Below, in pieces: positions 17,170 through 27,005 of a stretch of DNA of 64,000 nucleotides. A program made the position numbers and the translations under genes. Position 1 is the first letter of the stretch. Each line of letters opens with the position of its first letter. This DNA is from PALSA-129 sp050014595 (lineage in GTDB: Bacteria; Acidobacteriota; Terriglobia; Bryobacterales; Bryobacteraceae). Location of the stretch: positions 62,001 through 126,000 of the forward strand of contig JBEKDA010000017.1 of NCBI GenBank assembly GCA_050014595.1, read 5' to 3'. The notes below the pieces were generated by a model. That model searched no databases, was not told the origin of the DNA, and worked only from the letters and a program-made list of their open reading frames with translations.

Positions 17170-18831
17170 ATGGCGCCGGCGATTCCTCAGGTCACTCTCG
17201 ATCAGTTTGAAAACCACGGGCTACACCTCATCCATCAATCCGTCGACCATTGGGCCGCGCGCAAGCCCGACGAAGCCGCCGTTGTGAATGCCACGCGCGG
17301 CACGCAATTGACGTGGCGCGAACTTCAGCATGGCTCCCTGTCCCTGGCTGCGGAGCTCCAGCACATGGGCTTTCGCAAAGGCGATTTCCTGGCCACTTCC
17401 CTGCCCCTCCTCAACGAACACGTCTTGCTGGAATGCGCCTGTTTTCGCATGGGCGTGATCCATGCGCCGCTCGATCTGCGGCTCGAACCGGCGGAGGCGA
17501 TCCGCTGCCTGGAACTCATCCGCGCGAAAGCATACTTCTTTTTGGGAAAAACCCCGCGAGCCGATTTCGCCGCGCTGGCCGAGGCCGTGCGCGCCAGGTG
17601 CGGCTTCGTCGAACACTTCGTGCAGTTCTCGCCGCCGGCTGAGTGCATCGCCGGGGCCACCAGCTTCTTCGGCCTGCTCGAGACCAATGCGAACGCGGCA
17701 GCCGCTCCATGGGAAGTGAGCGAACACGACGGCGCGCAGGTCATCTTCACCACCGGCTCCACCGGCTCGCCCAAGCCGGCGCTGCTCTCGCATCGCGGCA
17801 TCGCCTGCCAGAACCTGTGCCTGGGGACGGCCTTCCGCTTCGGGCCGGAGCAGAGAGTGCTGTGCAATCTGCCGGCGTCGCACGTGGGCGGGCAATCCGA
17901 AATCCTCCTCACGTCGCTATTCGCCGGCGGAACCGCAGTCACGCTCGAAGTCTTCGACCCGGTGAAAAGCCTGGAGGCTATCGAGCGCCACGGCGTCACT
18001 CTGCTCGGGCAGATTCCCGCGATGTTCCAACTGGAATGGCGCACGGCCGATTACGCGCGCCGCAATTTGTCGAGCCTGGAGCTCGCGGTCTACGGCGGGC
18101 AGGCGGTACCCAAGCCGTTTCTCGACCGCATGCTGGAGATGGCGCCGCGGATCGCCACAGGATTGGGCCTCACCGAAGCCTCCGGCTTCTGCACCTACAC
18201 GCCCCTGGGCGGCGCGGATGTTGTGGCGGACGGGGTGGGTTGGGCCATGCCGGCCTACCGCATGTCGGTGCGCCAGCCGATGGATGCGGCCGGAACAGCG
18301 GGCGGCGAAGTGGACCCGGGCGAAGTCGGGCACATCTGCTTTCAGGGGCCGCAGACTTTCCTGGGATATGTAAACGACCCGGCCTCGACCGCGCGGGCGA
18401 TATCGACAGACGGCTGGCTGTACACCGGCGATCTCGGCTTGGTGGACGATCGCGGGCTGCATTTTTCCGGGCGCGAAAAATGGCTCTTGAAGCCGGCCGG
18501 CCACCAGGTCTTCCCGGGCGATGTGGAGAACCACTTCAACGCCATGTCGAATCGCGTGGCCAACGTCGGTGTGGTAGGGCACCCGCACGCCTTGTGGAGC
18601 GAAGCCATCATCGCATTTGTCGAGCCGCAGCCGGGCGTCGAGTTGAGCGAGGCGGAACTGCGCAAACACGCGCGCGGGTTGACCAGCTACATGCGCCCGC
18701 TGCAGTACGTGATTCTCCAGCCGGGCGCGATGCCGCTCAATCGCACGGCCAAGGTCGACGTGGTCAAGCTGCAAGCACTGGCGCGCGAAGAGGTCTCGAG
18801 GCTGCGCCGGCGGGGGCGCTGGGATGGGTGA
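17170..18831 (+). CDS. AMP-dependent acyl-CoA synthetase/ligase
   Basis: A 553-residue ANL-superfamily enzyme that adenylates a carboxylic acid and transfers it to CoA. Seen motifs are IFTTGSTGSPKPALLSH (P-loop A3), GLGLTEASG (A5), YTGDLG (A7) and NRTAKVDV with the catalytic lysine near the C-terminus. The ATG at 17170 has GGGAT upstream; a TTG at 17146 is less likely. The substrate cannot be read from sequence. It overlaps hypF by 8 bases, an unusual pairing. Confidence 0.9.
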   Translation: MAPAIPQVTLDQFENHGLHLIHQSVDHWAARKPDEAAVVNATRGTQLTWRELQHGSLSLAAELQHMGFRKGDFLATSLPLLNEHVLLECACFRMGVIHAPLDLRLEPAEAIRCLELIRAKAYFFLGKTPRADFAALAEAVRARCGFVEHFVQFSPPAECIAGATSFFGLLETNANAAAAPWEVSEHDGAQVIFTTGSTGSPKPALLSHRGIACQNLCLGTAFRFGPEQRVLCNLPASHVGGQSEILLTSLFAGGTAVTLEVFDPVKSLEAIERHGVTLLGQIPAMFQLEWRTADYARRNLSSLELAVYGGQAVPKPFLDRMLEMAPRIATGLGLTEASGFCTYTPLGGADVVADGVGWAMPAYRMSVRQPMDAAGTAGGEVDPGEVGHICFQGPQTFLGYVNDPASTARAISTDGWLYTGDLGLVDDRGLHFSGREKWLLKPAGHQVFPGDVENHFNAMSNRVANVGVVGHPHALWSEAIIAFVEPQPGVELSEAELRKHARGLTSYMRPLQYVILQPGAMPLNRTAKVDVVKLQALAREEVSRLRRRGRWDG

Positions 18832-21043
18832 GGCGCGGCTGCGGATTCAGTTGCGCGGCATCGTGCAGGGTGTGGGCTTCCGGCCCTTCGTGCACCGCCT
18901 GGCCGTCGAGCGCGCATTGGGCGGATGGGTGCTGAACTCATCGGCCGGCCTCGTGACCGAAGTGGAGGGGCCCCGCGCCGCGCTGGAAGGTTTCGTCGAA
19001 GCCGTGCGGCACGAGCCGCCGCCGCTCGCTTGGATTCAGGAAATGCAGGTTTCGGAAATCGCAGCGCTCGGCGAAACGGCCTTCGTGATTCGCCAGAGCC
19101 TGGCATCCACCGGTGAGTTCGCGCTCGTCTCGCCCGACGTCGCCACCTGCGCCGATTGCGTCGCCGATTTCACCGATCCATCCAACCGCCGCTGTGGCTA
19201 CGCCTTCACCAACTGCACCAACTGCGGCCCACGCTACACCATTATCCGCGACATTCCCTACGACCGACCTAAGACCACCATGGCCGCTTTCCGCATGTGC
19301 GCGGCCTGCCAGGCGGAGTATGAAGACCCGCGCAACCGCCGCTTCCACGCCCAGCCCAATGCCTGCGCGGATTGCGGGCCGGGCCTTTCGGCGCCGGTCG
19401 AAGAAGCGCGCCGCAGGCTGGCCGCCGGCGAGGTGCTGGCCATCAAAGGCCTGGGCGGTTTTCACCTGGCCTGCGATGCGCGCAACCAGCAAGCCGTCGA
19501 GCGCCTGCGCGCGCGCAAGCGCAGAAGCGACAAACCGTTTGCCGTGATGGTGCGCGATCTGGCCGCGGCCGCCGCGCTGTGCCACGTCTCGGCGGCGGAA
19601 CAAGAGGCCCTGTCGGGCGCCAAAAGGCCCATCGTGATCCTGCGGCGCGGCGAGCGAGTCACACTGCCCCACGCCATCGCGCCCGGGAATCGCACCCTCG
19701 GCGTGATGCTGCCATACACGCCGCTGCATCACTTGCTGTTCGTGGATGCGCCCTACGATGCCTTGGTGATGACCAGCGGCAATTTGAGCGAAGAGCCCAT
19801 CGTGGTCGATAACGTCGAAGCCCGCCAGCGGCTCTCGCAAACCGCCGACTGGTTTCTGACCCACGACCGCGACATCTACATGCGCACCGACGATTCCGTG
19901 GTGCGCGTCTTCGAAGAGCGCGAACGCGTGATGCGGCGGTCGCGCGGCTTTGCGCCGCAGACCCTCGACCTGGGGCGCGAAGTGCCGGAACTCCTGGCCT
20001 GCGGTGGGGAATTAAAGAATGCCTTCTGTCTCACCAAGGGGAGACACGCCATCCTGAGCCAGCACATCGGCGACCTGGAGAACTACGAGACGCTCGAATT
20101 CTTCGAAGAGACCCTCCGCAACTTGAAAAAGCTGTTCCGCGTGGAACCGCGCGCCGTAGCCCACGATCTGCATCCGCAATACCTGTCGACCAAATACGCA
20201 TTGGAGAGGACCGGCCTGCGGCCCGTCGGCGTCCAGCACCATCACGCCCACATCGCTTCCTGCATGGCCGAGCACTCGCTCGCGGGCGAAGTGATCGGCG
20301 TGGCCTTCGACGGCACGGGGTACGGGACGGACGGCGCGATTTGGGGCGGTGAATTCCTCGTGGCAAGTTACGCGAGCTTCACGCGGCGCGCGCACCTGCG
20401 CTACGTGCCGCTCGCCGGAGGAGACGCGGCCGTGCGCGAGAATTGGCGCGCGGCGCTCGGCTATCTTACGGACACCTTCGGCGCGGGCGCCTCCATAGAG
20501 GGCGTGGCCGAAGAGCGCGTGCGCGTAGTGCGGCGGATGATCGCAACCGGTCTCAACACGGTGCCGACGTCTTCCTGCGGGCGCCTGTTTGACGCCGTCG
20601 CGGCCCTCGTCGGGCTGCGCCGTGAAGTCACTTTCGAAGGCCAGGCGGCCATCGAGCTGGAGATGATCGCGCAGAGCGGGGAGCGAGGCCGTTACGATTT
20701 CGCGATCGAAGGTGACGGCCCGTGGCAGGTCGATTTCCGCCCCCTGGTCGCGGAGATTCTGCGCGACCAGGCCGCCGCGCCAGTGAAGGCCGCGAAGTTC
20801 CACAACTCCCTCGCCGAAGCCACCGCCGAAGTCTGCCTGCGCATCGCGCGCGCGACGGCGTTGCGGCGCGTCTGCCTCAGCGGCGGCACGTTTCAAAACA
20901 TGCGGCTCCTCGGTACTACTGCGGCGGCGTTGCGCCGCAACGGGCTTGAAGTCTACCTGCACGCACAGGTTCCACCCAACGATGGTGGCATCGCACTGGG
21001 GCAGGCGGCCATTGCCGCTGCCGCGGGTAACGCTAACTTCTAA
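18824..21043 (+). CDS. hypF: carbamoyltransferase HypF ([NiFe]-hydrogenase maturation)
   Basis: A 739-residue protein with the complete HypF order: acylphosphatase domain (residues 5-92, GIVQGVGFRPFVHRLA), two zinc fingers (C109/C112...C131/C134 and C159/C162...C181/C184), YrdC-like domain (GEVLAIKGLGGFHLACDA) and Kae1-like domain (VQHHHAHIASCMAEH, GVAFDGTGYGTDG, LSGGTFQN). It makes the thiocarbamate used to form the CN ligands of [NiFe] hydrogenase. No hypA-E or hydrogenase genes are in the window. The gene overlaps the acyl-CoA ligase upstream. Confidence 0.97.
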   Translation: MGEARLRIQLRGIVQGVGFRPFVHRLAVERALGGWVLNSSAGLVTEVEGPRAALEGFVEAVRHEPPPLAWIQEMQVSEIAALGETAFVIRQSLASTGEFALVSPDVATCADCVADFTDPSNRRCGYAFTNCTNCGPRYTIIRDIPYDRPKTTMAAFRMCAACQAEYEDPRNRRFHAQPNACADCGPGLSAPVEEARRRLAAGEVLAIKGLGGFHLACDARNQQAVERLRARKRRSDKPFAVMVRDLAAAAALCHVSAAEQEALSGAKRPIVILRRGERVTLPHAIAPGNRTLGVMLPYTPLHHLLFVDAPYDALVMTSGNLSEEPIVVDNVEARQRLSQTADWFLTHDRDIYMRTDDSVVRVFEERERVMRRSRGFAPQTLDLGREVPELLACGGELKNAFCLTKGRHAILSQHIGDLENYETLEFFEETLRNLKKLFRVEPRAVAHDLHPQYLSTKYALERTGLRPVGVQHHHAHIASCMAEHSLAGEVIGVAFDGTGYGTDGAIWGGEFLVASYASFTRRAHLRYVPLAGGDAAVRENWRAALGYLTDTFGAGASIEGVAEERVRVVRRMIATGLNTVPTSSCGRLFDAVAALVGLRREVTFEGQAAIELEMIAQSGERGRYDFAIEGDGPWQVDFRPLVAEILRDQAAAPVKAAKFHNSLAEATAEVCLRIARATALRRVCLSGGTFQNMRLLGTTAAALRRNGLEVYLHAQVPPNDGGIALGQAAIAAAAGNANF

Positions 21044-21154
21044 GTCATTTGTCGCGAAAAGTACTAGAACAAACAGAACTAACGACCCGCCACATTTCTC
21101 TTGAAGGACGCCTGTTTTGGACTTACCCTAAAGCCAAACTGCTTAGAAAAAAGG

Positions 21155-21388
21155 ATGATGATCGTCAGAGTGGCGAATGGAAAGAAGCGCGCAGCGGTAA
21201 TACTCGCTCTGACGGGCCGGGTGATGCGCGTCGCCTTGAAGGACACTGACGATGTCATGGAATGCAAGCTGGTCAACCAGACTTGGATCTCCGAGGATTG
21301 CGAGCCGGTGACGTTCGAGTTTCCGCTGGGAGTCTTTGAGGCAATCGGAATCATGCCCCCGGGACCGGGCTCCCCCAGGTACAAATGA
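21155..21388 (+). CDS. small conserved-looking protein, function unknown
   Basis: About 77 residues, starting with the tandem ATGs at 21155 or 21158 just after the purine run AAAAAAGG. The sequence (IVRVANGKKRAAVILALTGRVMRVALKD then WISEDCEPVTFEFP) predicts a compact beta-rich domain. An in-frame start at 21101 exists, but its extra residues look non-coding. No family is recognised. It lies 112 bases after hypF on the same strand. Confidence 0.6.
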   Translation: MMIVRVANGKKRAAVILALTGRVMRVALKDTDDVMECKLVNQTWISEDCEPVTFEFPLGVFEAIGIMPPGPGSPRYK

Positions 21389-21413
21389 CGGGCCATTCCG
21401 AAGAACACGTGCA

Positions 21414-21947
21414 ATGACCGATATCGACAGGGATGCACAAGCTGCCGGCGAGTCGCTCGAAGAGCGGCTCGCCCGCGGCGCCATGACCTTCCGCGAGGCG
21501 CTGCAAAGCGCCACCCAGTTGGCTGCGCAATTGCGGGACCTGCATGCCCACGGACTCGAGTACGGCGCTCTGAGCGCACGAACTGTGGTGATCGGCGCGT
21601 GCCGAGCCGGCCTTGCGCCGCGCAGCGGCCTGGCGCGGAGAGCGGAGGGCCGCGGCGACGTGGCCGCGTTCGGCGGCGTGATGGAACAGATGCTGGACGG
21701 CGCGGAAACGCCGCAGCACTTATTGGCGCTCCGGGCGGAAGCGGCCGGACTGGCCCATCGATGCCGCTCGCAAGCGCCGGAGATCCAGCAGGTGCTGATT
21801 ACGCTGCGCCTGCTCGGAATGCGAGCGCGGGTGGCGCCGCCGGCGCCGCCCGCAAAGGCAACGCCCGGCGCGGGATGGGGCGCGCGCCTGAAATCCCTTG
21901 TACTCCTTGCGGCTGACGCGCTGTTGGGCAGCCACCCCGCGAGCTAG
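21414..21947 (+). CDS. pseudokinase-like protein with C-terminal membrane segment
   Basis: A 177-residue protein. The stretch AMTFREALQSATQLAAQLRDLHAHGLEYGALSARTVVIG matches the helix and catalytic loop region of bacterial Ser/Thr kinases, where H-G-D-L-K-P-x-N-I is expected, but here the catalytic Asp and Lys are gone (EYGALSARTVVI). DVAAFGGVMEQML resembles the helix-F region. The ATP-binding N-lobe is absent. A Pro/Ala linker and a C-terminal hydrophobic segment (LVLLAADALLGS) follow. It is likely a non-catalytic remnant or binding module. No neighbour explains it. Confidence 0.55.
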   Translation: MTDIDRDAQAAGESLEERLARGAMTFREALQSATQLAAQLRDLHAHGLEYGALSARTVVIGACRAGLAPRSGLARRAEGRGDVAAFGGVMEQMLDGAETPQHLLALRAEAAGLAHRCRSQAPEIQQVLITLRLLGMRARVAPPAPPAKATPGAGWGARLKSLVLLAADALLGSHPAS

Positions 21948-21994
21948 TGGTAAAATCGACCTGACCATGGGGCTCGGCCTTTGGTCAAGCCGGC

Positions 21995-24628
21995 ATGTTC
22001 GATAGCGCATCCATCAAGAGGCGGGACTTTCTTCTCAAAACCGCGCTGGCGGGCGGCGCTCTGGCCTCCGCGCCGCGGGGCCGCGCCGCCGGCGAAACCA
22101 TCTCGCTGGTGGCCGATTCATCGGACCCCATCGCTGCTTCGGAACCCGTCATGTGGGCCATGGCGGAATTCGAGCGCGCGCTCGAAGAGAGTGGACGCGT
22201 AGTGCGCCGCCGCGGCTCCTTGCGCGAAGCTGCCCCGGGCGAACGCTGCATCGTGGTTTCGGGCAGCCAGTTGTCGAAAGCGGCGGAGGCGCTGTGGCTT
22301 TCTTTCAGGCTCCAGCAGGGGGGGGCGGTCGTGTCAGCCGCCGGCAGCGATCCTCGCGGCTTGACCTACGCGCTGCTCGAGCTGGCCGACCGCGCCCGCC
22401 ACGGCATGCCGCTCGAAATTCCCAAGCCCGTCGCCGAACAGCCTGCCAACGCCGTGCGCAGCGTGATGCGGCAGTTCACCAGCGAAGCTCTCGATAAGCC
22501 GTGGTTCTACGACCGCGAAGGCTGGCAGCAGTACCTCACCATGCTGGCCGCCAACCGCTTTAACCGGCTGCACCTGGGCTTCGGGTTGGGCTACGACTTC
22601 CTGCAACAGGTGGCCGACTCGTATTTCCTGTTCCTCTATCCTTTTCTCGTGAAGGTGCCGGGCTACCAGGTGCGCGTCTCGAATCTGCCCGATGCGGAAC
22701 GCGATCGCAACCTCGACACGCTGCGGTTCATCAGCGAACAAACCGCGCGGCGCGGCCTGGATTTCCAATTGGGTGTGTGGATGCACGGCTACCAGTTGAC
22801 CGACAGCCCGCGCGCGCGCTACGTCGTCGAGGGCCTAACCAACGAAACCCACGGACCTTATTGCCGCGATGCGCTGGCGGCGGTGCTGCGCGCCTGCCCG
22901 AAGATTGGCGCGGTCGCCCTCCGCATCCACGGTGAGAGCGGGGTGGCCGAAGGCAGCTACGATTTCTGGCGCACCGTCTTTGACGGCGTGAAAGCCTGCG
23001 GGCGAAAAGTGGAAATCGACCTGCACGCCAAGGGCATCGACACAGCCATGATCGATTCGGCGTTGTCCACCGGCATGCCCGTGAATGTTTCCCCGAAGTA
23101 TTGGGCCGAGCACCTGGGGATGCCGTATCACCAGGCCGACATTCGCGAGCCGGAGCGGCCGGTGCCGGGCCATGTCGGCGCTGGACTCATGGCGCTCAGC
23201 ACCGGCTCGCGCAGCTTCACGCGCTACGGCTACGCCGACCTTCTGCGGGATGACCGCAAGTACACCGTGCGTCATCGCGTCTGGGCCGGGACACAACGGC
23301 TGCTGCTGTGGGGCGAGCCGCGCTGGGCCGCGGCTTATTCTCGCGCATTCGGTTTTTGCGGATCGACGGGCGCGGATTTGATGGAGCCGCTGACCTTTCG
23401 CGGGCGGCGCGGTACCGCGGCCGGAAGCACACGCTGCGGCTACGCGGATTCATCGCTCGAACCACGTCGCGATTGGCAGAAGTTCGAGCAGTGGTATCGC
23501 GTGTGGGGCCGCGCTCTGTACAACGCGGAGACCGGGCCGGAAGTTTTTGAGCGCCCTCTGCGCAAGCAATTCGGCAAGGACGCCGAAATCATCCAGGAAG
23601 CACTGGCCCAAGCCAGCCGCGTGCTGCCCCTGATAACCACGGCGCATCTGCCTTCCGCGGCCTGCGACACCTTCTGGCCCGAAATCTACTGGAACATGCC
23701 CATGGTGGACGCGCGCCTGCGCAATCCCTACACCGATACTCCCTCGCCCAAGACCTTCCAGAACGTCAGCCCGCTCGATCCCCAACTTTTTTCGCGCATG
23801 ACGGAATTCGCCGATGAGTTGCTCAAAGGCGAGCGCAGCGGGAAGTACTCGCCGCTCGAAGTGGCGTCGTGGCTCGAAGATTGCGCGCGTGCGACCATAA
23901 CAGTTTCCCGCGCGGACTTCGGCAGTTCGCCGGAGTTCCGCCGCATCGCAGTGGACGTGGATCTGCTGACTTCGCTGGGGCAATTCTTTGCCCTCAAGTT
24001 GCGCAGTGGAGTGCTGTACGCGATTTACGAGCGCACCGGCGACCGCGCGGCGCTGGCGGAAGCGCTCTATAAATACAAAGCGGCGCGCGGCATTTGGGCA
24101 GAGGTGGCGAACCGCTCGAAGCAGGAATATGCCGCCGATCTGTCCGCTGGCGACCGCTACTCGGTACGTGGCCAATGGGCCGACCGCCTGCCGGTGATCG
24201 ATGGAGACATCGCCGCCATGGAGCAGAAAGCCGGCGCGGCGCAGATGGTCGACGAGCCGCGCGTGCGCACCGCCATCGCGGAGGTGCTGGCGGGGCCCGT
24301 ACGCGACGCAGGGGCGTGTACCCATCAGCCGCCGGCGGCGTTCCACGCGAAGCAAGCCGTAGTGCTGCAGATCGCCGTGCCGGGCCGCAAAGTGGCGTCG
24401 GTGCGGGTGTATTACCGGCACGTGAACCAGGCCGAGCGGTTCCAGTTCATCGCAATGGAAGCTCGGGGCGACGCCTGGGCCGCCAACATCCCGGCCGCGT
24501 ATACGGATTCCCCATACCCGTTGCAGTATTACTTCGAGGTGCGGGAATTCCGCGCCAAGGCGTGGCTGTATCCCGGGCTCGGCACGGAGTTGACGAATCA
24601 ACCATATTTCGTGGTGCGGCGTGGATGA
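21995..24628 (+). CDS. Tat-exported glycoside-hydrolase-like protein (alpha-glucuronidase/GH20-like layout)
   Basis: An 877-residue protein with a Tat signal (KRRDFLLKTALAGGALA, residues 8-24). Residues about 35-130 resemble the N-terminal domain shared by GH67/GH115/GH20 enzymes (IVVSGSQLSKAAEAL, DPRGLTYALLELADR). A barrel-like region follows (QQYLTMLAANRFNRLHLGFG, LDFQLGVWMHGYQL, VALRIHGESG). The C-terminal part is helical, with a beta-sandwich at the end. Catalytic residues cannot be assigned. It opens a five-gene operon for sugar-acid use, so it probably releases a uronic acid or deoxysugar from a polymer. A TAAAAT box at about 21951 may be its -10 element. Confidence 0.72.
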   Translation: MFDSASIKRRDFLLKTALAGGALASAPRGRAAGETISLVADSSDPIAASEPVMWAMAEFERALEESGRVVRRRGSLREAAPGERCIVVSGSQLSKAAEALWLSFRLQQGGAVVSAAGSDPRGLTYALLELADRARHGMPLEIPKPVAEQPANAVRSVMRQFTSEALDKPWFYDREGWQQYLTMLAANRFNRLHLGFGLGYDFLQQVADSYFLFLYPFLVKVPGYQVRVSNLPDAERDRNLDTLRFISEQTARRGLDFQLGVWMHGYQLTDSPRARYVVEGLTNETHGPYCRDALAAVLRACPKIGAVALRIHGESGVAEGSYDFWRTVFDGVKACGRKVEIDLHAKGIDTAMIDSALSTGMPVNVSPKYWAEHLGMPYHQADIREPERPVPGHVGAGLMALSTGSRSFTRYGYADLLRDDRKYTVRHRVWAGTQRLLLWGEPRWAAAYSRAFGFCGSTGADLMEPLTFRGRRGTAAGSTRCGYADSSLEPRRDWQKFEQWYRVWGRALYNAETGPEVFERPLRKQFGKDAEIIQEALAQASRVLPLITTAHLPSAACDTFWPEIYWNMPMVDARLRNPYTDTPSPKTFQNVSPLDPQLFSRMTEFADELLKGERSGKYSPLEVASWLEDCARATITVSRADFGSSPEFRRIAVDVDLLTSLGQFFALKLRSGVLYAIYERTGDRAALAEALYKYKAARGIWAEVANRSKQEYAADLSAGDRYSVRGQWADRLPVIDGDIAAMEQKAGAAQMVDEPRVRTAIAEVLAGPVRDAGACTHQPPAAFHAKQAVVLQIAVPGRKVASVRVYYRHVNQAERFQFIAMEARGDAWAANIPAAYTDSPYPLQYYFEVREFRAKAWLYPGLGTELTNQPYFVVRRG

Positions 24629-25832
24629 GCGCCGCTGGCGCATCGCGCTGCTCATCGCCGCGGCCATCGCCATCAGCTATTTTGACCGGCAGACCCTGCC
24701 CGTGGCCATCAAGGCCATCCAGCACGAAATCCCCGTCACCAATTTTCAGTTCGGGCAATTGAACCTGGCGTTCCTGCTGGCCTATGGCGCCATGTATGCG
24801 GCCGGCGGCAAGCTCATCGACGTGCTGGGCACCCGCAAGGGATTCTTCTTTATCATGGTCTGGTGGTCGCTGGCCTGCGCCAGCCACGGCCTCGCCGCGG
24901 GCTTCGCCATGCTGGCGGCCAGCCGCCTGCTGCTCGGCATGGGAGAAGGCGGCGGATTTCCGGCCGCCACCAAAGCCGTCGCCGAATTCTTTCCCGCCGC
25001 GGAGCGCTCCACCGCCATGGGCCTCATCAATGCCGGCACCGCCGTGGGCGCAGTCATCGCGCCGCCCGGCATCGCCCTGGTGATCGCGATGCTCGGTTGG
25101 CGCTGGGTCTTTTTCCTCTCCGGCGCCATCGGTCTGGCCTGGTCCTATTGGTGGTCCAGGCGCTTCCGCCTGCCACGTGGGGCAGACGATCGGTTTTTGT
25201 CGTCTGTTACCCAGCCCTCCTTCACCTGGTTCCAACTCCTGCGCAATCGCCAGGTCTGGGGCCTCGTCACCGCAAAATTTCTCAGCGATGCCGCCTGGTT
25301 CGTCTACATGAGCTGGCTGGCGAAATATCTGTATGACGTGCGCGGCTTCGATACCGCCCACGTCGGCTACTTCGCGTGGATCCCCTTTGCCGCCTCGGGC
25401 GTCGGCAGCCTCTCGGGCGGATGGTTTTCCAGCCGCCTGATTCGCTCCGGCCACTCCCTCGATTTCTCCCGCAAGCTGGCGCTCGGTTCCAGCGCCGCGC
25501 TCATGCCCTGGATCTTCTTCGTCACCCACGCGCCCGTCCAGTGGGCCATCGTGCTCTTTGCCATTGCGTTTTTCGGCCAGCAATCCTGGTCCGCGCTGGT
25601 GATGACCGTGCCCGCCGACATCTTCCCCCGCGCCGCCGTCGGTTCGGTCGCGGGACTGGTGGGCATGGGCGGCGCGTTTGGCGGCGCGATATTCAACCTC
25701 GCGGTGGGATACATGCTCGATCATAAAATGGGATACGGCGCGGTCTTTGGGATGTTGAGCACATTCCACGTCATCGCGTTCGCGATAATTCTGCTGGTAG
25801 TCGGCCGAATCCGGCCCCTGGAGACAACATGA
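24621..25832 (+). CDS. MFS transporter, anion:cation symporter family (sugar-acid uptake)
   Basis: A 403-residue, 12-helix permease beginning with GTG that overlaps the upstream stop by 8 bases. ACS-family features: ISYFDRQTLPVAIKAI in helix 1, GKLIDVLGTRKGFF between helices 2 and 3, RLLLGMGEGGGFPAATKAVAEFFPAAERSTAMG in helices 4-5. ExuT/GudP-type members carry hexuronates, galactonate or glucarate. The position between a secreted hydrolase and sugar-acid enzymes fits uptake of the released acid. The 3' end overlaps the dehydratase by 4 bases. Confidence 0.9.
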   Translation: MDERRWRIALLIAAAIAISYFDRQTLPVAIKAIQHEIPVTNFQFGQLNLAFLLAYGAMYAAGGKLIDVLGTRKGFFFIMVWWSLACASHGLAAGFAMLAASRLLLGMGEGGGFPAATKAVAEFFPAAERSTAMGLINAGTAVGAVIAPPGIALVIAMLGWRWVFFLSGAIGLAWSYWWSRRFRLPRGADDRFLSSVTQPSFTWFQLLRNRQVWGLVTAKFLSDAAWFVYMSWLAKYLYDVRGFDTAHVGYFAWIPFAASGVGSLSGGWFSSRLIRSGHSLDFSRKLALGSSAALMPWIFFVTHAPVQWAIVLFAIAFFGQQSWSALVMTVPADIFPRAAVGSVAGLVGMGGAFGGAIFNLAVGYMLDHKMGYGAVFGMLSTFHVIAFAIILLVVGRIRPLETT

Positions 25833-27001
25833 AGATTACGGAAGTGCGCACGCGGGTCGTCGAGTGGCGCGGCAGGACGGTGCCGCCGCAGCCCCATTTT
25901 TGCACCAACCCCATGGACCTGCTCGATCTGCCCGCCGACTCGATGGGCGCCTTCCGCTTTCACGGCTGGCTGATCGTCGAGGTCTTCACCGACGCCGGCC
26001 TCGTCGGCATCGGCAACGCCGCGCTCGCGCCGCGCATCACCAAGCAGGTGATCGACCTCTACCTGAAGCCCGTCATCATGGGCAAGGACCCCTTCGATTC
26101 CGAATTCCTCTGGCAGCACATGTACCGCCAGACCATGGCCTTCGGCCGCAAGGGAATCGGCATGGTGGCCATCAGCGCGGTCGATATCGCCCTCTGGGAC
26201 CTCATGGGCAAAGCCACCAAACAGCCCGTCTTCAAATTGCTCGGCGGGCGCACCAAGCAGAAGATTCCCGTGTACGCCAGCCGTCTCTACAGCCAGCCGC
26301 TCGACGACCTGCGCTCCGAAGCCGAGATGTACAAGCGCCAGGGCTATAAAGCGATGAAGCTCCGCTTCGGCTGGGGACCCGTCGATGGCGCGGCCGGCAT
26401 GGTGCAGAATGTGCAACTGGTGCGCACCGTGCGCGAAGCCGTCGGCTCCGGCGTCGACCTCATGGCCGACGCTTACATGGGCTGGAATCTCGACTACGCC
26501 CGCCGCATGCTGCCGCTGCTCGAGCCCTTCGACCTTCGCTGGCTGGAGGAGCCCGTGATTCCTGACGACATCGGTGGCTACGCCGCACTCAAGGCGTTCG
26601 GCCGCATTCCCATCGCCGGCGGCGAGCACGAATTCACCAGCTACGGCTTCCGCGACTTGCTGAAGGCCAAGGCCGTCGACTACATCCAGTTCGACACCAA
26701 TCGCGTCGGCGGCATCACGCAAGCCCGCAAGGTGCAGGCGCTGGCCGAAGCCTTCTCCGTTCCGGTCGTCCCTCACGCCGGCCAGATGCACAATTTCCAC
26801 GTGGTGATGGCCAGCTTGAATTCGCCCATGGCGGAGTTTTTTCCGGTGGTCGACGTCGAAATCGGCAACGAACTCTTCTGGTACATTTTCGATGGCGAGC
26901 CCAAACCCATCGACGGCATGATCGATTTGCGCGACGATCTGCCCGGCCTCGGCATCACAATCAAAGAGGACGCACTGGCGCAGTTTGCCGTGATCGAGTG
27001 A
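25829..27001 (+). CDS. enolase-superfamily sugar-acid dehydratase, L-rhamnonate-dehydratase-like
   Basis: A 390-residue mandelate-racemase/enolase superfamily member, ATG overlapping the MFS stop (ATGA). Metal ligands and acid/base positions are seen: LMADAYMGWN (Asp), LRWLEEPVIPDD (Glu) and AGGEHEFTSYGF (Glu, and His as in RhmD), then VVPHAGQMHNFHVV with the C-terminal His. The phrases LRFGWGPVDG and PVNGMI-like PIDGMIDL resemble L-rhamnonate dehydratase. It would convert an aldonate to a 2-keto-3-deoxy acid. Substrate could equally be fuconate or arabinonate. Confidence 0.85.
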   Translation: MKITEVRTRVVEWRGRTVPPQPHFCTNPMDLLDLPADSMGAFRFHGWLIVEVFTDAGLVGIGNAALAPRITKQVIDLYLKPVIMGKDPFDSEFLWQHMYRQTMAFGRKGIGMVAISAVDIALWDLMGKATKQPVFKLLGGRTKQKIPVYASRLYSQPLDDLRSEAEMYKRQGYKAMKLRFGWGPVDGAAGMVQNVQLVRTVREAVGSGVDLMADAYMGWNLDYARRMLPLLEPFDLRWLEEPVIPDDIGGYAALKAFGRIPIAGGEHEFTSYGFRDLLKAKAVDYIQFDTNRVGGITQARKVQALAEAFSVPVVPHAGQMHNFHVVMASLNSPMAEFFPVVDVEIGNELFWYIFDGEPKPIDGMIDLRDDLPGLGITIKEDALAQFAVIE

Positions 27002-27005
27002 GCTT

